DNA from: an uncultured Clostridia bacterium | Lineage (GTDB): Bacteria > Bacillota > Clostridia > Oscillospirales > Ruminococcaceae | Direction: 5' to 3' | Length of the DNA: 39,353 nucleotides | NCBI GenBank assembly: GCA_947584825.1 | Contig: CANPWR010000002.1 | Coordinates: 1-39,353, forward strand | In this document: positions 34,231 through 39,353 of the stretch, piece by piece | How the letters are laid out: the number at the start of each line of letters is the position of its first letter | How positions within the stretch are numbered: position 1 is the stretch's first letter | The notes under the pieces: model-generated | Seen by the model: only the letters and a program-made list of their open reading frames with translations | Told to the model about the DNA's origin: nothing | Databases searched by the model: none | Made by a program: the position numbers and the translations under genes

Positions 34231-35130
34231 CTACATCATATTAACCGTTACTTTAGACGATACATTAGCTTTCACAAGCTTTCTTACCGGATCATTCATT
34301 ACATTAACAACTGCTCCGGACTTTATATTATTAAATGCATTTGATTTAATTTCCTTTAAAACAGTCGAAGCTATATTTATAGTCTTTAATTTTGAACAGT
34401 ATCTAAATGCTCCCTTACGGATTATTGTAACATTCGGCTTTATTCTTACCTTAGTTAGGTTTTTACACTGCCAGAATGAATGTTTACCAACATCTGTTAC
34501 GCTTTTTGAGATAATTACCTTCTTGATGCCGTTTTCTCCCTTAAATGCTGAAGTTCCTATCTTTGTTACATTATAGACGCCGCCGTTATATGTTACAGTG
34601 TTCTTAACTTGTACTGTTGATAACGAAACATTGTTGGCAAAGCCCTTTAGTGATACAGTATTAGCACCTGTAACCATATACATATAATTTCCTACTGTGA
34701 ATTTAGTTCCAACAGCCAGCGAGTTGTTAGTCTGAGGGTTAGTAGGTGTTGTGGGTGTTGTAGGTGTTGTAGGTGCAGTAGTTGGCTGTGTAGTATTGCT
34801 CGTATTCTGTGAAGAGTTATCCGATGAGTTTGATGAATTAGATGTGTTGTCCGATGATTGTGAAGAGTCTGATGAATTATCTGATGGGTCTGATGATTCG
34901 TCTGATGGATCAGAAGATTCATCTGATGGATCAGAAGATTCGTCCGATGGATCTGATGAACTATCATCCCCAACTACTGATGAGCTTGTGGTTGAATCAG
35001 ATTCAGAATCACTGTCACTATCACCATTTACTGCAAATACTGCAGTGGAAACAGCAGTCGCAAAAAATACCGCTGACAAAACAATAGCTAAAATCTTTTT
35101 TGTTAGTTTTCTTTCTTTTGTTTCTTTCAT
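34231..35130 (-). CDS. Secreted BspA-type leucine-rich repeat protein with Ser/Asp-rich stalk
   Basis: The 299-residue protein has a signal peptide ending VFAVN (about 34). A long low-complexity stalk (36-136) contains four tandem 7-residue units DPSDESS (60-87) and a Thr/Pro tail. The C-terminal domain (about 140-299) has LRR_5 (BspA) repeats: VTKIGTSAFKGENGIKKVIIS, VTDVGKHSFWQCKNLTKVRI, VTIIRKGAFRYCSKLKTINI and LKEIKSNAFNNI. Such repeats occur in surface proteins that bind host proteins or glycans. No sortase or dockerin signal is visible, so the attachment mode is unclear. GGAGG precedes the ATG. Confidence 0.88.
   Translation of the reverse strand: MKETKERKLTKKILAIVLSAVFFATAVSTAVFAVNGDSDSDSESDSTTSSSVVGDDSSSDPSDESSDPSDESSDPSDESSDPSDNSSDSSQSSDNTSNSSNSSDNSSQNTSNTTQPTTAPTTPTTPTTPTNPQTNNSLAVGTKFTVGNYMYMVTGANTVSLKGFANNVSLSTVQVKNTVTYNGGVYNVTKIGTSAFKGENGIKKVIISKSVTDVGKHSFWQCKNLTKVRIKPNVTIIRKGAFRYCSKLKTINIASTVLKEIKSNAFNNIKSGAVVNVMNDPVRKLVKANVSSKVTVNMM
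34870..34953 (-). repeat. Four tandem 21-bp repeats inside the surface protein stalk
   Basis: Four units of 21 bp encode DPSDESS three times and then DPSDNSS (residues 60-87). The units differ by single bases, mostly silent. In-frame gain or loss would change the stalk length without breaking the gene. Confidence 0.85.
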
Positions 35131-35283
35131 AATAATCCTCCATTCTGCGATTATATGTACATATTATGTGTTTTTTTTATAATATATACAATTATTTTGG
35201 TCATTTTAATATTTTACTGTAAAACCATTTTTTATTATAAAAGCCAATAGTGTTCAAATTGTGAAAATAATGTGAAAACAGAA

Positions 35284-36426
35284 TTAATCAATATTCTCAT
35301 CAATATTCGCTTTTAATAGAAATATATCAATAGGCGAATATGTTCCCTTGAAATAATCGGTGTTAGGTAGATTAACTTCATTTACGTCAATATCATCCGC
35401 ACATGGTAGCTTTAAGATAAAGCTTGTACCGCTTGTATCTGTCTTATACGTAATTCCCCCGCCGAACTTGTCGACAAATTTCTTCACAATAGAAAGTCCG
35501 AGCGACTCACGCAGTCCGGACTTTTTCACATTTGAAAAAGGTTCGAAAATTTTGTATGCCCTGTCATTGGAAATCCCTATACCATTATCTGTAACAATAA
35601 AATATGCGTAATCGTCTAATTCATAGAATTCAACAATAATTTTCTTTTTATCGGACAGATTGTATTTTATTCCGTTTGAAATAAGATTCATTATAGCTAC
35701 CATGAATCTCGAATAGTCAAGCTTTAAATATATATCTTCGTTTATTTTATATGAAACTTGTACGCCAATCTTCCTTGCCGCATGCTCAACAAAATGCATA
35801 AGGTCGGTTATAAACTCTGAAGCGTTTGCAAGTACTATGTTGAAATCATTCGCTCCGTAAATAAACACCTCTTCAAAATTCGCACAAGATGAAAGTACAT
35901 TGTTCAGTACCTTATTAATATTAGCATTCTTGTCTATTAAGTCATATTCCTCCAAGTCCTCTAAACGCTGGTCTATCAGTCCTGTATTGAAAACGACCTC
36001 GCTTGCAGTATTTCTGAATGTTCTAAAATACTTTTTAAGTATAACTGCAAACGGAGAATTTATATGCTTTTTCATTTCCTCAAAGAAACTATGAAACGTC
36101 ATTACATAGCCTTCAAGTTTTTCCCTCTTCTCGTCTTGAAAAACAGGCAGCACATTAACTGAACAAACAAATTGCTCAGATTCATATTTCAACACCTTTT
36201 CAGATTTTATCGGAAATTCAGCAATTAAACTATAATCATCATCTACATATTCTACACAGTCTATACCCTCATCAACCGAAAATTCAATGAATTCTGTTCT
36301 ATTAAGCGTTTCTGACATGTCTTTGTCATTTGACCATAGAACTTTTAAGTTCTCATCAACAATTGCTACCTTATCTGAAGATGCTGAAAAAAGGTTTAAT
36401 AATATTTCTAACTTATTCTTTTCCAT
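35284..36426 (-). CDS. Soluble PAS-like/HATPase protein, atypical histidine kinase without visible H-box
   Basis: The 380-residue protein has no signal peptide or membrane helix. Residues 1-115 look like a PAS-type sensor (VAIVDENLKVLWSND at 20-34). Residues 235-340 are a GHKL ATPase domain: N-box NLISNGIKYN (247-256), G1 box TDNGIGI (279-285), FEPF (294-297) and G2 box ESLGLSIVKKFV. Between them, where a kinase would have an HE-x-R-x-P histidine box, the helical segment reads KKYFRTFRNTASEVVFN, with no histidine at the expected place. A C-terminal tail of 40 residues follows. No response regulator gene is adjacent. It may be an ATP-binding regulator or use a non-standard histidine (His121 or His211 are candidates). 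Confidence 0.82.
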   Translation of the reverse strand: MEKNKLEILLNLFSASSDKVAIVDENLKVLWSNDKDMSETLNRTEFIEFSVDEGIDCVEYVDDDYSLIAEFPIKSEKVLKYESEQFVCSVNVLPVFQDEKREKLEGYVMTFHSFFEEMKKHINSPFAVILKKYFRTFRNTASEVVFNTGLIDQRLEDLEEYDLIDKNANINKVLNNVLSSCANFEEVFIYGANDFNIVLANASEFITDLMHFVEHAARKIGVQVSYKINEDIYLKLDYSRFMVAIMNLISNGIKYNLSDKKKIIVEFYELDDYAYFIVTDNGIGISNDRAYKIFEPFSNVKKSGLRESLGLSIVKKFVDKFGGGITYKTDTSGTSFILKLPCADDIDVNEVNLPNTDYFKGTYSPIDIFLLKANIDENID

Positions 36427-36719
36427 ATGTTTATACCCTTACTAAATGTTTTACAAATTTTAAATTATACATTTTGTCAAATTACAATATATTATATCAC
36501 ATATACTCGAAAAATGCTATAGAAAAAATAAAAAATTTTATTTATATTTTTTACGCTTTTTTGCAAGTAATTTTAATGTATTTCAATTAAAAATGAACCT
36601 AACATATTTCTGCACAGGTTCTTCGTTGATTTAACATTTTAAAAAATTATCTGTTTATTGACTTTCCAATACCTATTAAACTTTTGTATCAGTATTAACA
36701 AAAATTAAAAAGTAAAAGT
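36427..36719. other. AT-rich intergenic stretch upstream of the kinase-like gene
   Basis: No gene was found in this very AT-rich stretch. It contains a GAACCT...AGGTTC inverted repeat (about 36595-36620) followed on the minus strand by ATTTTTAA, a possible weak terminator, and TATAAT-like boxes before the kinase-like gene, without a convincing -35. Confidence 0.4.
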
Positions 36720-36880
36720 ACCTCCTTCCTACATAAAAAAGAAACCCTCAAATGAGAGTAGCTCAAATGAGGGTTTCTTCTTGCGCAAGGAGGTTAAATG
36801 AGCCGCCGTTGACCCATTCCCCTTAAAGGTCAAGCTGAAAAAGATTTTAACGGCGTTCATGAGCGATTAATATAATTGTA
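36720..36880 (-). ncRNA. Candidate structured non-coding RNA with its own terminator
   Basis: Read on the minus strand, the element starts with a helix CGCCGTT/AACGGCG (36849-36855 with 36804-36810) that encloses TTGACC/GGTCAA (36828-36833 with 36809-36814) and a 17-base one-sided bulge. After a short stretch, ACCTCCTT (36787-36794) can pair with AAGGAGGT (36720-36727), enclosing a very strong terminator hairpin (36733-36779). ACCTCCTT is identical to the anti-Shine-Dalgarno end of 16S rRNA. A possible promoter (TTGTAT, 16 bp, TATTAA) lies just upstream, about 36867-36894. No open frame of useful size is present. I could not assign it to a known RNA family; it could also be the 3' UTR of the small gene at 36931. 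Confidence 0.5.
36733..36779 (-). terminator. Strong terminator ending the candidate RNA
   Basis: AAGAAACCCTCA pairs perfectly with TGAGGGTTTCTT; TGAG/CTCA continues the stem after a symmetrical internal loop. On the minus strand it runs into TTTTTTAT. Confidence 0.85.
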
Positions 36881-36930
36881 TGTTAAATATACAACCTGCG
36901 TAATTATTATTAAATTAATTCAGCTCTAAT

Positions 36931-37137
36931 TCATTTTTTCTTCTCTTTTATTCTGAAATTCAATAGACTTATTACACCATTATATAACTCATAATCATAA
37001 ACAAATTTCTCAATAATGTATTCAAGCTGTTCTTCTAAACTTTTTTCATTACGATTGCATATAACCTTTAGCTTGTGAAACATTTTAGAGTTGACATTAA
37101 TTGTTATTTGCTCTGTCTTATCATCTTTGCTAATCAT
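36931..37137 (-). CDS. Small ribbon-helix-helix-like protein
   Basis: This 68-residue protein has the pattern of a ribbon-helix-helix DNA-binding domain: a strand TEQITINVNSKMFHKL, a helix KLKVICNRNEKSLEEQLEYII and a further helical tail rich in Lys. ITINV would be the DNA-contacting strand. A weak AAGG site precedes the ATG. It lies divergently to another RHH protein encoded at 37358-37537, with inverted repeats in the 220-base gap. No toxin-like partner overlaps it, so a toxin-antitoxin role is not supported. Plasmid-copy or phage-type regulators also have this size. Confidence 0.6.
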   Translation of the reverse strand: MISKDDKTEQITINVNSKMFHKLKVICNRNEKSLEEQLEYIIEKFVYDYELYNGVISLLNFRIKEKKK

Positions 37138-37259
37138 AATTTACCTTTCATATTTTGTTGAATTTTCAAAAATCCGTTCTTTTTATATTTTCTTTTTTGC
37201 CCTGTACTATATATATTCTTTTTTGGTATCTTTTCCTACATAATAACACAAAATGTATT

Positions 37260-37332
37260 ATAATGCAATTGAAAAATATCACAAATATAGTACAAAGTAA
37301 TTGTATATTTTGTACAAATTTTATTGCATAAT
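37260..37332. promoter_or_regulatory. Inverted repeats between the two RHH genes, candidate operator
   Basis: The AT-rich gap holds ATAATGCAAT (37260-37269) with ATTGCATAAT (37323-37332) as a 9-of-10 inverted repeat. Within it are GTACAA (37290-37295) and TTGTAC (37310-37315), and TTTGTACAAA (37309-37318) is a perfect palindrome. RHH proteins bind such short symmetrical sites, so autoregulation is likely but unproven. Confidence 0.4.
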
Positions 37333-37357
37333 ATAAGCATAAGGAGGATAAAAGTTT

Positions 37358-37537
37358 ATGTGGAAAATAAGAAAAGGATATAATACAGTAAATAAATCAT
37401 TTCGTTTACCTGAGGAACTTACGGAAAAACTTGAAAAACTAGCAGCTTTGAATAATTTATCTCTTAATCAGCTAGTTATACAATGTTTAGATTATGCCAT
37501 AAATAATTTAGATAACGATACGGAAAATGATAAATAA
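37358..37537 (+). CDS. Small Arc-type ribbon-helix-helix protein
   Basis: This 59-residue protein starts at an ATG with AAGGAGG 10 bases upstream. Residues 12-52 are a clear RHH domain: the strand NKSFRLPEEL, the helix TEKLEKLAALNNLS, then LNQLVIQCLDYAINNL. The tail is acidic (DNDTENDK). Arc/MetJ-type dimers insert the strand into the major groove and usually repress their own promoter. It is divergent from another RHH gene at 36931-37137 and lies about 140 bases before gap. No partner toxin, relaxase or phage gene is nearby. Confidence 0.72.
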   Translation: MWKIRKGYNTVNKSFRLPEELTEKLEKLAALNNLSLNQLVIQCLDYAINNLDNDTENDK

Positions 37538-37612
37538 CAGTATTAACATCAGCTTAGCTCAGAAATCCAGGTAAAATTTATTTTAAATCCTAGTAATTTT
37601 TTTCTAAAACGC

Positions 37613-37641
37613 TTGCAAAATCTATAATAATGGTGTAAGAT
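37613..37641 (+). promoter_or_regulatory. Promoter of gap
   Basis: TTGCAA (37613-37618), a 17-bp spacer and TAAGAT (37636-37641). The leader is about 30 bases, with a TAGGAGG ribosome site 10 bases before the ATG, consistent with high expression. Confidence 0.65.
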
Positions 37642-37675
37642 ATATATATGAAATTTTTTAGGAGGTATATTAATT

Positions 37676-38713
37676 ATGGCAGTAAAAGTCGCAATTAATG
37701 GTTTTGGCCGTATAGGCCGTTTGGCATTCAGACAGATGTTTGGTGCAGAAGGTTATGAGGTCGTTGCAATCAACGATTTGACAAAGCCTTCAATGCTCGC
37801 TAATTTATTAAAGTATGATACCGCTCAGGGCGGATATTGCGGAACAATCGGCGAGGGACTTCACACAGTTGAGGCTGATGATGAAGCAAATACAATTACT
37901 GTTGACGGTAAGACACTTACAATCTATAAAGAAGCAAACGCTGCTGATCTTCCATGGGGAGAATTAGGCGTCGACGTTGTTCTTGAGTGTACAGGTTTCT
38001 ACTGCTCAAAGGATAAGAGCCAAGCACACCTTGATGCAGGTGCTAAGAAGGTTGTTATTTCTGCTCCTGCAGGAAACGACCTCAAAACAATCGTTTTCTC
38101 AGTAAACGAAAATACTCTTACTAAAGATGACAAAATCATTTCTGCTGCATCTTGCACAACTAACTGTTTAGCTCCTATGGCTGACACTCTTAACAAGTAC
38201 GCAGAGATCCAGAGCGGTATTATGTCAACTATCCACGCTTACACAGGCGACCAGATGATCCTTGACGGTCCACACAGAAAGGGCGATCTGAGAAGAGCAA
38301 GAGCAGGTGCTGCTAACATTGTTCCTAACTCAACAGGTGCTGCAAAGGCTATCGGTCTTGTAATTCCTGAGCTAAACGGAAAGCTTATCGGTTCTGCACA
38401 GAGAGTTCCTGTTCCAACAGGCTCAACAACGATTCTTACAGCTGTTGTTAAGGGCGACAATGTTACTAAGGAAGGCATCAACGCTGCTATGAAAGCTGCA
38501 GCAAGCGAGTCATTCGGTTACAACGAAGACCCGATCGTATCTTCAGACGTTATCGGAATGAGATACGGTTCACTCTTTGACGCAACACAGACAATGGTTG
38601 CACCTATCGGCGACGGACTGTATGAGGTACAGGTTGTTTCATGGTATGACAATGAGAACTCATACACAAGCCAGATGGTAAGAACAATCAAGTATTTCGC
38701 TGAACTTGACTAA
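37676..38713 (+). CDS. gap: Glyceraldehyde-3-phosphate dehydrogenase, type I
   Basis: This glycolytic enzyme oxidises glyceraldehyde-3-phosphate to 1,3-bisphosphoglycerate with NAD. The 345 residues begin with the Rossmann motif AINGFGRIGRLAFR. The active-site cysteine lies in ISAASCTTNCLAPMA (about 160), with the partner His in STIHAYTGDQM. The C-terminal YDNENSYTSQMVRTI is typical. It is a single-gene unit with a strong ribosome site and its own terminator. Codon choice is more regular than in the neighbouring genes, as usual for abundant proteins. Asp in INDLTKP, after the Rossmann fold, suggests a preference for NAD over NADP. Confidence 0.97.
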   Translation: MAVKVAINGFGRIGRLAFRQMFGAEGYEVVAINDLTKPSMLANLLKYDTAQGGYCGTIGEGLHTVEADDEANTITVDGKTLTIYKEANAADLPWGELGVDVVLECTGFYCSKDKSQAHLDAGAKKVVISAPAGNDLKTIVFSVNENTLTKDDKIISAASCTTNCLAPMADTLNKYAEIQSGIMSTIHAYTGDQMILDGPHRKGDLRRARAGAANIVPNSTGAAKAIGLVIPELNGKLIGSAQRVPVPTGSTTILTAVVKGDNVTKEGINAAMKAAASESFGYNEDPIVSSDVIGMRYGSLFDATQTMVAPIGDGLYEVQVVSWYDNENSYTSQMVRTIKYFAELD

Positions 38714-38740
38714 TATTTGATTTATGATAATAATGAAAAG

Positions 38741-38770
38741 GAGCTTACTCTTAAAGAGTAGGCTCTTTTT
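38741..38770 (+). terminator. Terminator after gap
   Basis: GAGCTTACTCT pairs with AGAGTAGGCTC (one G-U pair) with a short AT loop and is followed by TTTTT. Confidence 0.85.
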
Positions 38771-38844
38771 AGAATAAAGAAACAAGAGGCAAGAAATTAA
38801 AGAACAGAGATTTGATGTTAGAAGTTTAAATAGAATAAATAGCC

Positions 38845-38880
38845 AAAACCGCCCGGGTATCCCACGCCCGAGCGGTTTTT
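38845..38880 (-). terminator. Terminator of the partial secreted-protein gene, copy of the one at 5846-5881
   Basis: On the minus strand AAAACCGCTCGGGC pairs with GCCCGGGCGGTTTT-type sequence around TGGGATA. It is almost identical in base sequence to the terminator behind the cysteine protease gene, as is the DNA between it and the stop codon. Confidence 0.85.
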
Positions 38881-38903
38881 ATATAGAAACATATTAAGGA
38901 AGC

Positions 38904-39353
38904 TTACTTAGCTTTTACTTTCCTTATCTTCTTTATCCAACTGCTGTATACTTTCTGAGTAATGCCATTTGCGTCTTGGTAAGTTGTGTATGCTCTTACT
39001 CTTATGTAGTATGTCTTTTTGCGTTTGATTTTATTGCTCTTTATCGTTACTTTCTTACCCTTTACATTCTTTGTAACGATAATCTTGTTCTTCTTGAACT
39101 TCTTGTTTGTCGCTACCTGTACTTCATATCCCTTTGCATTTTTTACTTTCTTCCAACTTACAACTATCTTTTTCTTGCCCTTTGCTTTTGCAGTAAGCTT
39201 TGTTATCTTTGCCTGCTTCATTACCTTTTCAGCGTTTGCCTTGTCCTTTGCTGCCTTAACTGCTTTGGCATTTGTAGTTGCTATTGGCGTAGTAGGTGCT
39301 TTTGTTGCAGGCTTTGCTGTTGTAGGTGCAGAAGCTGGCGGATTTGTTTGATT
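38904..39353 (-). CDS. C-terminal part of a secreted protein with the shared Fn3-like module, 5' end outside window
   Basis: The frame is open from the right edge to the stop codon at 38904, giving the last 149 residues; the start lies outside the window. The visible part begins with a Pro/Thr/Ala linker (NQTNPPASAPTTAKP...), then a Lys/Ala helix KAAKDKANAEKVMKQAK and the lysine-rich Fn3-like module (VVSWKKVKNAKGYEVQVATN, YYIRVRAYTTYQDANG). It matches the ends of the GH5 enzyme (1539-3737) and the cysteine protease (5905-9132) almost residue for residue. The catalytic or binding part of the protein cannot be judged. It is expected to be exported and surface-associated. Confidence 0.88.
   Translation of the reverse strand, partial: NQTNPPASAPTTAKPATKAPTTPIATTNAKAVKAAKDKANAEKVMKQAKITKLTAKAKGKKKIVVSWKKVKNAKGYEVQVATNKKFKKNKIIVTKNVKGKKVTIKSNKIKRKKTYYIRVRAYTTYQDANGITQKVYSSWIKKIRKVKAK

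Noticed and set aside
34870..34953. Tandem repeats as a CRISPR array
   Set aside because: The units are contiguous, without spacers, and encode an in-frame DPSDESS stalk.
36787..36812. Plus-strand mini-ORF with a perfect AAGGAGG site (start at 36798)
   Set aside because: It stops after four codons (MSRR), and the AAGGAGG is better explained as the complement of the paired ACCTCCTT in the minus-strand RNA. A leader peptide is not excluded but has no target gene downstream on that strand.
36720..36880. SRP RNA, 6S RNA or tmRNA
   Set aside because: No GGAAGCAGCC-type SRP loop, no long 6S-like closing stem and no tRNA-like ends are present.
36931..37537. Toxin-antitoxin module
   Set aside because: Both small ORFs look like DNA-binding RHH proteins and neither has an overlapping toxin-like partner.

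Overview
The window looks like a chromosomal segment of a low-GC, Gram-positive gut or rumen Clostridium relative, most likely a Ruminococcus-like member of the Oscillospiraceae. Housekeeping proteins (RecA, RecX, RimO, MurA, CysS, RlmH, GAPDH) have Firmicute-type sequences. Lipoproteins and Ser/Asp/Thr-rich surface proteins are common. Promoters are mostly clean sigma-A boxes with 17-bp spacers, cysteine genes are under a T-box, and there are secreted GH5, GH2, papain-like and BspA-type proteins. The species assignment is an inference.

Layout. 1-9132 (minus): the N-terminal part of a GH2 glycosidase, a secreted GH5 glycanase, a lipoprotein of unknown function and a 1075-residue secreted papain-like protease. 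9133-10477 (minus): a leader region, then a Gx-transporter/NusG-II pair resembling EetB/EetA of flavin-based electron transfer. 10883-13513 (plus): murA, a YycJ/WalJ-type MBL protein and rlmH. 13572-19286 (minus): a PrsA-like lipoprotein with a rebuilt middle, a Cys-specific T-box leading cysE-cysS and a membrane cyclophilin-like protein, and pgsA. 19345-31458 (minus): an almost unbroken run of exported MBL hydrolase, rimO, recX, recA, prmC, a DUF1385 protein, sensor kinase, response regulator, lipoprotein and citrate synthase. 31648-36426: a secreted YD-like repeat protein, a SpoIID-like protein (the only plus-strand gene here), a BspA-type surface protein and a soluble kinase-like protein without a visible phospho-acceptor histidine. 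36427-37537: a candidate structured RNA and two divergent small ribbon-helix-helix proteins. 37676-38713: gap. 38904 to the end: the C-terminus of another secreted protein.

Themes. At least three secreted proteins end in an almost identical lysine-rich Fn3-like module of about 100 residues, and a fourth carries a diverged copy. For two of them the similarity continues at DNA level through the stop codon and terminator, which points to duplication or gene conversion of a whole 3' cassette. A second theme is familiar enzyme folds whose key residues or segments are missing: a parvulin-like protein interrupted by an InlB-type repeat, a cyclophilin without its usual active-site signature, a SpoIID homologue with Gln where the catalytic Glu is expected, and a histidine-kinase-like protein without an H-box. 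The least explained non-coding element is the structured minus-strand RNA candidate at about 36720-36870, which carries an anti-Shine-Dalgarno-like sequence and a strong terminator.

No rRNA, tRNA, CRISPR array, integrase or complete insertion sequence was seen.
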